DNA of 64,000 bases. It comes from JBHJHP01 sp042219825 (GTDB lineage Bacteria > Bacteroidota > Bacteroidia > Bacteroidales > UBA5342). The notes beneath the pieces were generated by a model that saw only the letters and a program-made list of their open reading frames with translations, ran no database searches and was not told the origin of the DNA. Position numbers and translations under genes: made by a program. Shown here in pieces: positions 25,684-33,551 of this stretch (positions within the stretch are counted from its first letter, which is position 1; the number at the start of each line of letters is the position of its first letter). The DNA lies in the NCBI RefSeq assembly GCF_042219825.1, contig NZ_JBHJHQ010000002.1, forward strand, positions 558,001-622,000, written 5' to 3'.

Positions 25684-26160
25684 TTAATATTTTATGATTT
25701 TAAATGTTTTTATTTCCTGATTATCCCGAATGACTTTAACCAAATATGATGCTGATTCAAGGCTGGAAATATCAATATTTGTCCGGGTGTTTGTAATTTC
25801 CCCTGTCTTTAAAATCTTTCCGTTTACGTCAAAAAGTTCAAAGATTAAATTTGAAAGCTCAAAATCAGCGATATCCAAAGTAAGATTGGTTTTGGCTGGA
25901 TTAGGATAAACTATGAAATTAAGTGATATTCCATCAGTTTCTTTGATTGTAGAAATTACAGAAATTTCAAAAGGTTGTTGCACACCTTCTGCAACTGAAC
26001 CATTTGTTCCGCTTCGGGTTTGGTAGGTAACCTGCCCAACGGTGTAGCTTACACTTCCATTCGTGCCGGATGCAGAACCACCGGTCGTAGTAATTGCTTC
26101 CTGTGCACTGGCAAAGGAAAACCATCCAAACCAAATAAGGATTAGTGCAAATGTTTTCAT
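25684..26160 (-). CDS. Small T9SS-exported protein
   Basis: 158 residues. Signal peptide ending FASAQ, a Gly/Ser/Thr-rich part with two related units (GGSASGTNGSVSYTVGQVTY and RSGTNGSVAEGVQQPF), and a type A sorting domain (FIVYPNPAKTNLTLDI to ESASYLVKVIRDNQEIKTFKIIKY). This short pattern, with the GSVSYTVGQ unit, recurs in Bacteroidota ahead of large secreted proteins. It is upstream of, and 13 nt from, the fibre gene. It may be a surface partner of the fibre, but that is inference. Confidence 0.82.
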   Translation of the reverse strand: MKTFALILIWFGWFSFASAQEAITTTGGSASGTNGSVSYTVGQVTYQTRSGTNGSVAEGVQQPFEISVISTIKETDGISLNFIVYPNPAKTNLTLDIADFELSNLIFELFDVNGKILKTGEITNTRTNIDISSLESASYLVKVIRDNQEIKTFKIIKY

Positions 26161-26227
26161 GGGGTATTTTGTTGTAATTCAAAATAGAGGGCTGATCCTC
26201 ACGTAGTAGAATATCTTTTTGTATTAC

Positions 26228-26251
26228 AAGGCTTTCCTGAGAAAGAGGGGC
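26228..26251 (-). promoter_or_regulatory. Shared 24-nt leader hairpin motif, copy 2
   Basis: Twin of the motif at 22404-22427, 22 of 24 positions identical, ending 67 nt before the ATG at 26160. TACCCC again precedes the ATG. Confidence 0.6.
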
Positions 26252-26439
26252 AGTTCATTTTGGACCATTAAAGTTACGGAATTAACTAATAAGTATGAAG
26301 TTATAACCCTGATATTCTTGTTTGTGTTAGACACAATATTTGGCTGCTGATTTATTAGAAGATATAGTATTAACTTTTACATTATCAGTGTGATGATAGT
26401 GTTATGTTGTGGTCGTGATTTAGTTAGAAACATTTTTCC

Positions 26440-26472
26440 AGTCAGGGTTTCGTTTTAAACGAAGCCCTGGCT
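26440..26472. promoter_or_regulatory. Long inverted repeat upstream of aroB
   Basis: AGTCAGGGTTTCGTTT and AAACGAAGCCCTGGCT pair over 16 positions with two G-T wobbles and almost no loop. It ends 12 nt before the aroB -33 element. No T run follows on either strand, so it is not a standard terminator. The rest of 26161-26439 holds only the leader of the T9SS gene. Confidence 0.5.
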
Positions 26473-26483
26473 AAGGCACAGTA

Positions 26484-26514
26484 TTGCAATAACCCGAATT
26501 TGCCCTTATCTTTG
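26484..26514 (+). promoter_or_regulatory. aroB promoter: TTG, 20-nt spacer, TATCTTTG
   Basis: TTG at 26484-26486 and TATCTTTG at 26507-26514 match the Bacteroidota -33/-7 pattern with the expected spacing. Transcription would start near 26521, 14 nt before the chosen aroB ATG. This excludes the upstream GTG at 26514 as a start. Confidence 0.75.
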
Positions 26515-26534
26515 TGACCGCAAAAAATTCAGTT

Positions 26535-27608
26535 ATGATCATAGAATCTGCAAACAATAAGGTTAGGATCTGCGACAACGTGGCGGTTGATATTGAACCG
26601 TTTTTGGAAGGGTATAAATCTTCTGAAATCTTTATTCTTACTGACGATAATACGTTTGAAAAGTGTGCTGATATTCTGAAAGAGAATATTACACTGGCCG
26701 GTGCACATTTTATCACCATTAAATCGGGCGATGACCACAAAAAAGTAGATGCTTTAGTGGATGTATGGAAATATATGACCCATAACGGCGCTGACCGTCA
26801 CTCCTTGTTTGTCAGTCTTGGAGGCGGTATGGTAACCGACCTTGGAGGTTTTGCAGCGTCAACGTTTAAACGGGGTGTGCGCTTTTTTAATGTGCCGACT
26901 ACGCTTCTGGCTATTGTGGATGCAGCTGTTGGAGGGAAGACTGGTATTAACTTTGAAGGCCTGAAAAATGAGATCGGTGTCATTAACCATGCGGAAGCCG
27001 TACTCGTAGATACCCGCTTTCTGAAAACACTGGATCAGGAAAACTTTATTTCAGGGTACGCAGAGATGATCAAACATGCCTTGCTGAGCTCACAGGCAGA
27101 CTGGGATGAGATTTGTGCTTATGACACAACAGATCCTGATTACGAACTTTTGAAACCAATCGTTGGGAAATCCATTGGCATAAAGGAACGTGTTGTAGCG
27201 GAGGATCCGTATGAAAAAGGTATTCGTAAGGCACTGAACCTGGGGCATACCATCGGGCATGCACTGGAAAGTATGGCCATGGAACAGGGACGTCCTGTAC
27301 TTCACGGCTATGCAGTTGCCTGGGGACTGATAAGTGAACTGTATTTATCGCATAAAAAACTGAACTTCCCGGAAAAGGCACTGGATCAACTGGTTGACCT
27401 GGTTGTCAGGAATTACGGCTCATTTCAGTTTTCTTCAGATGACTATGACCGCTTATATGAACTGATGCTTCACGATAAAAAGAACAAAGGTGGAATGATC
27501 AACTTTACCTTTATGAAAAACATCGGTGAGGTGCAGATCAACATGAACTGTACACGCAAAGAAATTGACGATTCACTGGATTATTTACGCAAGGTAACAG
27601 GAGTTTAG
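26535..27608 (+). CDS. aroB: 3-dehydroquinate synthase
   Basis: 357 residues from the ATG at 26535. Second step of the shikimate pathway: cyclises DAHP to 3-dehydroquinate with NAD and a divalent metal. Motifs: SGDDHKKVD, SLGGGMVTDLGGFAASTFKRG, VPTTLLAIVDAAVGGKTGIN, GYAEMIKHALL, LNLGHTIGHALE (metal His) and LHGYAVAWG. Length is typical. It is followed by aroA with 1 nt between stop and start, so the two form an aromatic-amino-acid operon. Confidence 0.96.
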   Translation: MIIESANNKVRICDNVAVDIEPFLEGYKSSEIFILTDDNTFEKCADILKENITLAGAHFITIKSGDDHKKVDALVDVWKYMTHNGADRHSLFVSLGGGMVTDLGGFAASTFKRGVRFFNVPTTLLAIVDAAVGGKTGINFEGLKNEIGVINHAEAVLVDTRFLKTLDQENFISGYAEMIKHALLSSQADWDEICAYDTTDPDYELLKPIVGKSIGIKERVVAEDPYEKGIRKALNLGHTIGHALESMAMEQGRPVLHGYAVAWGLISELYLSHKKLNFPEKALDQLVDLVVRNYGSFQFSSDDYDRLYELMLHDKKNKGGMINFTFMKNIGEVQINMNCTRKEIDDSLDYLRKVTGV

Positions 27609-27609
27609 C

Positions 27610-28833
27610 ATGCAATATTCGATAACCGCACCTAAGACCATTGATTCCCGAATTGTATTGCCGGCATCCAAAAGCATCAGCAACCGGGCACTGATTATAT
27701 CAGGCTTAAGTTACAGTGGTATTCCGGTTCAGAACCTGAGCGAAAGTGATGATACACAGGTGTTATTGAAAGCACTGAATTCAAACAGCAACGTGTTTGA
27801 TGTTGGGCCTGCAGGAACAGCCATGCGTTTTATTACGGCATTTTTGTCGAAAATAATGGGAGAGTGGGTGGTTACCGGTAGTGATCGCATGAAAAACCGG
27901 CCCATAAAAATCCTGGTGGATGCGCTGAACGAATTAGGCGCCCGCATCGAATATATGGAAAAGGAAGGTTATCCACCGCTAAAAATTTATGGCAGTGCCC
28001 TTTACAGCAAAACACTGGAACTGGAAGGTAATGTAAGCAGTCAGTATATTTCGGCATTGCTGATGATTGGCCCGACGGTTCAGGGCGGACTGATACTGAA
28101 ACTTAAAAATAAGATTATCTCCAAACCTTATATCCGCATGACTTTGCATATGATGGAGTATTTTGGTGTAAAAGCCGAATGGGAAGGAGATACCATCACC
28201 ATTGCACAACAGAATTACCAACCACGGGAGTTTTTTGTGGAACCGGACTGGAGCGCAGCATCGTACTGGTACCAGATTGTTTCGCTTGTTCCGGGAGCCA
28301 AAGTGGAAATTCCTGATCTGACAAAAGAAAGCTACCAGGGTGACAGCCGCTGTGGTGAATTGTTTGAACAGCTGGGCGTAAAAACAACCTATACTGATAA
28401 AGGGGCGATTCTGGAAAATTCGGGTTCAACCGTGGAAAAGCTGGAAGTGGATTTCGTGGATCAACCGGATTTGGCTCAAACATTTGTGGTGACCTGTGCT
28501 TTAAAGGGTATTCCGTTTTATTTTAAAGGACTGCACAGTTTGAAAATTAAGGAAACAAACCGTGTGGCTGCGCTGATAAAGGAACTTGGTAAGATGGGAT
28601 TTGTGATCACGGAACCAAAAGAAGGCTGCATGGCCTGGGACGGATCTACCAGTGAGAAAAAGGAAAATATAGCAATTGATACCTATGAGGATCACCGGAT
28701 GGCCATGGCTTTTGCTCCGGCAGCGGTGATGTTCCCGGGAATAATAATTAATGAGCCTGGCGTGGTTTCTAAGTCATACCCGGGATACTGGAAAGATCTT
28801 GGATTGGCAGGATTTAATGTCATAGATTTATAG
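27610..28833 (+). CDS. aroA: 3-phosphoshikimate 1-carboxyvinyltransferase (EPSP synthase)
   Basis: 407 residues. Transfers enolpyruvate from PEP to shikimate-3-phosphate. Motifs: VLPASKSISNRALI near the start, GPAGTAMRFITAFL, TGSDRMKNRPI, the active-site DWSAASYWYQ segment, and EDHRMAMAFAPAAV near the C-terminus. The sequence is of the compact Bacteroidota type, slightly shorter than the E. coli enzyme. Co-transcribed with aroB. Confidence 0.96.
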   Translation: MQYSITAPKTIDSRIVLPASKSISNRALIISGLSYSGIPVQNLSESDDTQVLLKALNSNSNVFDVGPAGTAMRFITAFLSKIMGEWVVTGSDRMKNRPIKILVDALNELGARIEYMEKEGYPPLKIYGSALYSKTLELEGNVSSQYISALLMIGPTVQGGLILKLKNKIISKPYIRMTLHMMEYFGVKAEWEGDTITIAQQNYQPREFFVEPDWSAASYWYQIVSLVPGAKVEIPDLTKESYQGDSRCGELFEQLGVKTTYTDKGAILENSGSTVEKLEVDFVDQPDLAQTFVVTCALKGIPFYFKGLHSLKIKETNRVAALIKELGKMGFVITEPKEGCMAWDGSTSEKKENIAIDTYEDHRMAMAFAPAAVMFPGIIINEPGVVSKSYPGYWKDLGLAGFNVIDL

Positions 28834-28900
28834 TCAGATCACATGGGAAATAAGAGGGCAAACTTATATTTTAACCGTAATTGAGTTTCTAAATGAAATT

Positions 28901-29016
28901 TAGCGTAAATCTGCGGTTTAATCTGCGGTATTCTGCGAGAAATAATTTTTAAAAAATAACGGATTACTTGTTCTCGCTGATGTACGCTGAAATATTTCGC
29001 AGATATGCGCAGAGTA
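28901..29016. repeat. Degenerate inverted repeat built of TCTGCG units
   Basis: The left arm has three TCTGCG units 10-14 nt apart and then GAGAAA; the right arm, read in reverse, gives TCTGCGC, TCTGCG and two TCAGCG units, ending GAGAAC. The arms could fold into a long imperfect hairpin. It looks like a non-autonomous repeat of the kind scattered through Bacteroidota intergenic DNA. No gene is supported in 28834-29129. Confidence 0.4.
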
Positions 29017-29129
29017 AAAATTTTCTAATGTCACATTTTACATTGATCAGCTAATCCGGGATTCATGGTTCGTTAGGAATGAACCTTTGATAAGAGTTAA
29101 TGTTTTAAGAACAGAGAATTTAGAAAAAA

Positions 29130-29318
29130 ATGTACGACGATATAGAATTTACACCAACACCTTTGAAAGAGGGAGAAGATTATTACATGGATAAGCGCGG
29201 TTTCAGGATATTTACTGAGAAGTACCACAGAGACAGGGGCTATTGTTGCGGGAACGGATGCAGGCATTGTGCGTATTTTCCAAAGCACATTAAGGGGAAC
29301 CGGACGCTAAGGGACTAA
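29130..29318 (+). CDS. DUF5522-family small Cys-rich protein
   Basis: 62 residues. The core FRIFTEKYHRDRGYCCGNGCRHCAYFP, with four cysteines in CC-x3-C-x2-C spacing, is characteristic of DUF5522, a small Bacteroidota family, and suggests a bound metal or Fe-S cluster. Function unknown. It overlaps the convergent acetyltransferase gene by 4 nt at its 3' end. Confidence 0.82.
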   Translation: MYDDIEFTPTPLKEGEDYYMDKRGFRIFTEKYHRDRGYCCGNGCRHCAYFPKHIKGNRTLRD

Positions 29319-29797
29319 AGTATTAACTCCCAGTAGCCCACATCAACCCAGTTATTAAATTTGTATCCCACTTCACTGAATTTTCCAAGGTATTTAAATC
29401 CGCATTTTTCATGAAGCCTGATGCTTGCGTGATTTGGCAGTGAGATGCCTCCGATAACAGAATGGATGTTCTGCTGTTTCAACAGGTCAATCAGGTGAGA
29501 ATATAAGGCAAATCCATATCCGTTTCCTTCTGTTCCGGGCTCTAAATAAACCGTTGTTTCCACTGAAAACCGATAAGATGCTCTTGTTTTCCAGGTAGTG
29601 GCATACGCATATCCTTTAATCGTACCATCCAGTTCCAGAACAATATAAGGAAAGCGCATGGAAATTTCTTTAATACGGTTTTCCATTTCGGAGGTGGTTA
29701 CAGGTTCTTCCTCAAAGGTCACTACTGTGTGTTTCACAAAATGGTTATAGATAGTACATATAGCTCCAGCATCGGATGTTCTGACGGATCGGATCAT
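29315..29797 (-). CDS. GNAT N-acetyltransferase, phosphinothricin-acetyltransferase-like
   Basis: 160 residues. The whole chain matches the PAT/BAR branch: IRSVRTSDAGAICTIYNHFV, TFEEEPVTTSEMENRI, YAYATTWKTRASYRFSVETTVYL, EGNGYGFALYSHLIDLL (acetyl-CoA loop) and NHASIRLHEKCGFKYLG. It should acetylate a small amine such as methionine sulfoximine or an amino-acid analogue; the physiological substrate is unknown. Convergent with DUF5522. Confidence 0.9.
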   Translation of the reverse strand: MIRSVRTSDAGAICTIYNHFVKHTVVTFEEEPVTTSEMENRIKEISMRFPYIVLELDGTIKGYAYATTWKTRASYRFSVETTVYLEPGTEGNGYGFALYSHLIDLLKQQNIHSVIGGISLPNHASIRLHEKCGFKYLGKFSEVGYKFNNWVDVGYWELIL

Positions 29798-30220
29798 AGC
29801 AAATTGGTTTTAACAAAGGTAAGGAATTGTAAGCAGAGTGGGAGTGAGAGTGGGACTTTGAGTCGTGTAACTGCATTTATATGATTGAGGTACTATGTTC
29901 TGTTGACAAATTTATGACTGAAAGAGATTATATTTCATTAACCTTTTTGAAAAGATGGTTCTGATACGATTTTTGTGTATTTAAAAGTATTATTCTGGCC
30001 TTGATTTATATAACCTACTTAAATCCGGGGCGGCATTCGCATTGCTCATTGACCTAAGGCTACTTTAATTGGACCCTTAATGGGTCATTGTTAGAGTAAA
30101 AGAAGTTTAATATGATTTGAATTGTGTGTTGGTCGCTGTAAGAGTGCAGATTAGCGCGTTGGAAAACTTTCAGATTAATACTTTCGTGTCAGTTTTTGCG
30201 GTTCTTAACCGATATTAAAT

Positions 30221-30292
30221 CCCCCGCTTCGCACCCCCTTTTTGCTTCGATATGCATAGACGATCTTGTCTGCGCTACTCAGCAACCTAAGG
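30221..30292. repeat. Inverted repeat with ATCCCCC / GGGGGAC ends
   Basis: AAATCCCCCGCTTCGCACC at one end and CTAAGGGGGACTT at the other enclose about 45 bp. Short G/C-run-ended units of this type are common in Bacteroidota intergenic DNA. Confidence 0.4.
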
Positions 30293-30324
30293 GGGACTTC
30301 TAAACCTGCAATTCAAATGTAACT

Positions 30325-30396
30325 GTCCTCCTTACTTGTCCCGAGGCTTCGGGAGAGGTGTCCCGATGTTATATCATAATAATCGGGACGGAGGAT
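30325..30396. repeat. MITE-like nested inverted repeat
   Basis: The outer arms GTCCTCC and GGAGGAT are joined to a perfect 8-bp inner hairpin GTCCCGAT/ATCGGGAC (30360-30389), and a second small hairpin CCCGAGGCTTCGGG lies inside. It ends 22 nt before the acyl-CoA ligase stop. Confidence 0.5.
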
Positions 30397-30418
30397 TTAA
30401 AATGTGATTATATCTCCG

Positions 30419-32092
30419 TCAGGTATACAAATACCGTTTAATCTTTTTGGTAGCTGTCTTTTTAAACGGATCAGACTGAATGATAAGATTCTGGATTTTT
30501 GAGAATTTATTGACCCTGGCGTTAATATGTTCCTTCAGTTCACGGGCCAGCTCTTCTATTTTTTCATCCACATGTTTTGATAAATCACCGATGATTGTGT
30601 CATCAAGTCTTTGCGAAAGATTGTGTTTTACTTCCTGCAGCTTCAGTTCCACTTCTTCACGATTAAAATGCACCATGGCTACCAGTTTTCCCTTCTTCTG
30701 AACCACGATGGATTCCAGCACATGTTTAAAGTTATTGATAACGGACTCAATTTCTTCCGGGTAAATATTTTCGCCGTTGGCTCCAACCAGCACATTTTTC
30801 AAACGCCCTTTATGGCTCAGCCAGCCTTGTCTGTCAAATACACCCAAATCACCGGTTTTAAACCAGCCATCCGTAGTCAGTACTTTCTCTGTTTCCTCCT
30901 GGTTTTTATAGTAACCCAACATCACATTCGGCCCTTTGGCCCAGATTTCACCTTCACCTGTTCTGGAATCAGGTTCATTAATTTTGATTTCGCAGTTTTC
31001 AACCACTGGTCCGATAGCCTGAAATTTTGTATTGGTCGGATTAGATCCTGCAAGGAGAGGTGATGTTTCCGTCAGTCCATAACCAATAGCATACGGGAAA
31101 CGGGCTTCTCTAAGAAAGCGCTCAACAGTTCCATCGAGTTTGGCTCCGCCTATTCCAAAGAATTTCAGCTGGCCACCAAAGGTTTGCATCAATTTTTTCC
31201 CTGCTACCCTGTGCAGTAGTTTTCTTGTGGGTGGAAATTTGTACAATACTCTTGTGACGGTTTTTCCCTCCAGTTCAGGAAGCACTTTATTTCGAAATAT
31301 CTTTTCAATAATCAACGGAACCGTCAGCATCAGCGTCGGCCTGACTTTTTTCATGGCCGGAACCAGGATCGCCGGTGTTGGTGGTTTACGCAGGTAGGTA
31401 ACACTGGCACCAGCAAGGAGTGGGAGTAAAAATCCTATCGTATTCTCATACGTATGCGATAAGGGCAGAACCGATAAAAACCGGTCATTTTCATTAATCT
31501 CCTGTACTCCCGATGACTGAATAACGTTGCTAATCACATTTTTCTGCGACAGCATTACACCTTTGGAATTACCGGTAGTGCCGGATGTGTAAATTAAAAT
31601 CGCAAGATCGTTTTCGTTTGTTGTGTATTGATTTAATGGCTTTGCATTTTCATCAAAAGAAACTTCACTTTCCTGTGTCAGAGTGAAATCTTCAATATGA
31701 ATAAGGTGTTTGATATAAGCAGATGCTTTTTCCTTAAGCTTTGGCATCAGACTTTTAGACACAAATGCAGTCCGGGCTTCCGAATGTTCTATTACGTTTG
31801 CCACTTCTTCCTCTGTAAAGTCAGGAAGAACAGGCACTGCAATAATCCCCATGCTTAACATCGCCAGATAGGTAATGCCCCAGTTAGGCATGTTCTGACT
31901 TAAAATAATCACCTTATCACCGGGTTTTAAGCCAAGCTGTTCAGAAAAAGCCATAACAGCACTGATCTTACACGCCATCTGCGCATAAGTTAAACCATCC
32001 TCATCAATATAGCTTAATGCAATATTGTCTTTGAACCGTTCTGTTAAGTCCGGAATGATTTCCGCGAATGTGAAGAATTTGTTTGCAAGCAT
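30419..32092 (-). CDS. Long-chain acyl-CoA synthetase (AMP-forming ligase)
   Basis: 557 residues. ANL-superfamily enzyme that activates a fatty acid to acyl-AMP and then acyl-CoA. Motifs: LIYTSGTTGNSKGVMLS (P-loop, A3), YGLTETSP (A5), WFKTGDLGVFD (A7) and KGRLKNVLVGANGENIYPEEIE with the A8 hinge. The final ~60 residues form an unusual helical tail before the catalytic-Lys region FKKTATKKIKRY. No signal peptide. A -7 box 23 nt upstream supports the ATG at 32092. Confidence 0.9.
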   Translation of the reverse strand: MLANKFFTFAEIIPDLTERFKDNIALSYIDEDGLTYAQMACKISAVMAFSEQLGLKPGDKVIILSQNMPNWGITYLAMLSMGIIAVPVLPDFTEEEVANVIEHSEARTAFVSKSLMPKLKEKASAYIKHLIHIEDFTLTQESEVSFDENAKPLNQYTTNENDLAILIYTSGTTGNSKGVMLSQKNVISNVIQSSGVQEINENDRFLSVLPLSHTYENTIGFLLPLLAGASVTYLRKPPTPAILVPAMKKVRPTLMLTVPLIIEKIFRNKVLPELEGKTVTRVLYKFPPTRKLLHRVAGKKLMQTFGGQLKFFGIGGAKLDGTVERFLREARFPYAIGYGLTETSPLLAGSNPTNTKFQAIGPVVENCEIKINEPDSRTGEGEIWAKGPNVMLGYYKNQEETEKVLTTDGWFKTGDLGVFDRQGWLSHKGRLKNVLVGANGENIYPEEIESVINNFKHVLESIVVQKKGKLVAMVHFNREEVELKLQEVKHNLSQRLDDTIIGDLSKHVDEKIEELARELKEHINARVNKFSKIQNLIIQSDPFKKTATKKIKRYLYT

Positions 32093-32114
32093 TAATGTTC
32101 ACCTTAGTGTGGTA

Positions 32115-32122
32115 CAAATATA
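32115..32122 (-). promoter_or_regulatory. -7 box TATATTTG for the acyl-CoA ligase gene
   Basis: Exact TAnnTTTG on the reverse strand, 22 nt before the ATG at 32092. Confidence 0.6.
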
Positions 32123-32236
32123 TATTAAAAAATCTGTATATGTTGTTGTTTTGATATTTATAACAGTAAATAACAAATGTTTATAGGCAAATTAACAAAC
32201 ATATTGTAAGTATCTTAAAACGAAATGTTTTCCCTG

Positions 32237-32284
32237 ATTCACCGGGTGAATATAAACACATCGCACATAATCACCCAGTGAATT
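32237..32284. promoter_or_regulatory. Two related palindromes, candidate tandem operator
   Basis: ATTCACC-G-GGTGAAT (32237-32251) is a perfect 15-bp palindrome. A related site at 32269-32283 matches it at 12 of 15 positions, with centres 32 bp (about three helical turns) apart. They lie between the divergent acyl-CoA ligase and LutA-like genes, so a dimeric regulator could control both. Confidence 0.55.
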
Positions 32285-32322
32285 AGAGGTGCAGCTAATT
32301 GTAGGGATAAAACGAATTTCAT

Positions 32323-32330
32323 TACATTTG
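32323..32330 (+). promoter_or_regulatory. -7 box TACATTTG for the LutA-like gene
   Basis: Exact TAnnTTTG, 18 nt before the ATG at 32349, with a TTG about 21 nt further upstream. It supports the ATG start over the upstream alternatives. Confidence 0.6.
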
Positions 32331-32348
32331 CGCTCAAACATTAGGATT

Positions 32349-33071
32349 ATGGAAGTTGATTTGTTTGTGCCCTGTTTTATAGATCAGTTATATCCTGATA
32401 CGGCGTTTAATACCATTAAAGTTCTGGAAAAAGCAGGGTGTACAGTCAACTATAATCCGGAACAAACATGTTGTGGCCAGCCTTTTTATAATAGCGGTCA
32501 TTGGGACAAAAGCCGCGATCTGGCACTGAAGTTTATGCGTGATTTTCCCGGATCAAACCCTATTATTTCTCCAAGTGGATCGTGTACCGGTTACGTGAAA
32601 AATCATTACAAACGCTTGTTTAAGGATGATCCGGAACAACTTAATAATTGTGATAACCTCAGTCCACGTGTGTTTGAACTCACTGATTTTCTGGTCAATC
32701 ATTTAAAATTTACGGATTTTAATGCAGAATTTAATCACAAGGTTACCTTTCACGATTCGTGCCATGCTTTGCGGGATTATGGCATAAAAGATGAACCCCG
32801 CTTGCTCCTGAGTAAGGTGAAGGGGCTTGAGTTGATTGAGATGGCAGATACTGATGTGTGCTGCGGCTTTGGCGGAACATTCTCTGTAAAGTTTGAACCG
32901 GTCTCATCAGCAATGGCCGAAATGAAGGTGAGCAATGCCCTGGATACCGGAGCAGAATACATTATTGCCACAGAGGCCTCCTGCATGATGAATATGCAGG
33001 GCTATATTAAAAAGCATAACCTGCCCATACAAACCATTCATATAGCCGATATTCTGGCAGACAGGTTATAA
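32349..33071 (+). CDS. LutA-like (Fe-S)-binding protein with two CCG domains
   Basis: 240 residues. Two cysteine-rich CCG domains: first NPEQTCCGQPFYNSGH, second TDVCCGFGGTFSVKF, each preceded by its partner Cys (FVPCFIDQ and FHDSCHALRDYG). LutA/YkgE proteins oxidise L-lactate with LutB and LutC; related CCG proteins serve heterodisulphide reductase-type complexes. No lutB or lutC gene is adjacent, so the partners must lie elsewhere or the role may differ. Cytoplasmic. Confidence 0.88.
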   Translation: MEVDLFVPCFIDQLYPDTAFNTIKVLEKAGCTVNYNPEQTCCGQPFYNSGHWDKSRDLALKFMRDFPGSNPIISPSGSCTGYVKNHYKRLFKDDPEQLNNCDNLSPRVFELTDFLVNHLKFTDFNAEFNHKVTFHDSCHALRDYGIKDEPRLLLSKVKGLELIEMADTDVCCGFGGTFSVKFEPVSSAMAEMKVSNALDTGAEYIIATEASCMMNMQGYIKKHNLPIQTIHIADILADRL

Positions 33072-33326
33072 TTATGTGTGGCGGGTCTCTTTTGTTAATG
33101 CACTAAATTCGAATTGCGCTTTTAGGAAATAAACGGCAACTCAATGTGTCTTTTGAACCTTAATTTAATTTTTAATTCTACCGGATTTCTATTCGTTAAA
33201 TTCATCCATTAATTGTTAATAAAACTGATATAAGTCAGGAAAGAACAATCCCAGACCAACAATTTCCTTTAATTTGTGTTGATTGATTTATACTACTTAT
33301 TCTATAGTATAACGAGTTTTGTCGAG

Positions 33327-33551
33327 ATGAAAAAAAGCATTATAAAGTTTGTACTCCTGATTGTGACAGGCCTGCTACTGTTTGTTTCCTGTCAATCTGT
33401 TAAAAGTTATCAGAAAGTCTACCTCAACGACGAGGAGATGGAGCTTTCAGCCAGGCCGCTTCAATATTACGAAAGTAGTTTTCAAACCTATCGCGAAGGG
33501 AGTTCGGGTGCCGAAGGCGGTAAAACGGGAGGAGGATGCGGATGCAACTAA
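33327..33551 (+). CDS. DUF4266 lipoprotein
   Basis: 74 residues from the ATG at 33327. A lipoprotein signal with Cys22 (LLLFVSCQSV), then YQKVYLNDEEMELSARPLQYYESSFQTYREGSSG, typical of DUF4266, and a Gly-rich tail with Cys71 and Cys73 (GGGCGCN) that could bind metal or form a disulphide. DUF4266 genes usually precede DUF3570 genes, as here, where the frames overlap by 16 nt. First gene of the flavinylation locus. Confidence 0.85.
   Translation: MKKSIIKFVLLIVTGLLLFVSCQSVKSYQKVYLNDEEMELSARPLQYYESSFQTYREGSSGAEGGKTGGGCGCN

Larger units (their letters stand above)
29798..30418. other. 621-bp gene-free region with hairpin repeats
   Basis: No coding frame is supported. It contains a GACCCTTAATGGGTC palindrome near 30073 and two larger inverted-repeat units listed separately. 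The composition and hairpins suggest remnants of non-autonomous elements. No tRNA or riboswitch was recognised. Confidence 0.5.

Noticed and set aside
26440..26472. Inverted repeat as a rho-independent terminator
   Set aside because: No T run follows the stem on either strand, unlike the clear terminators at 3846 and 38586.
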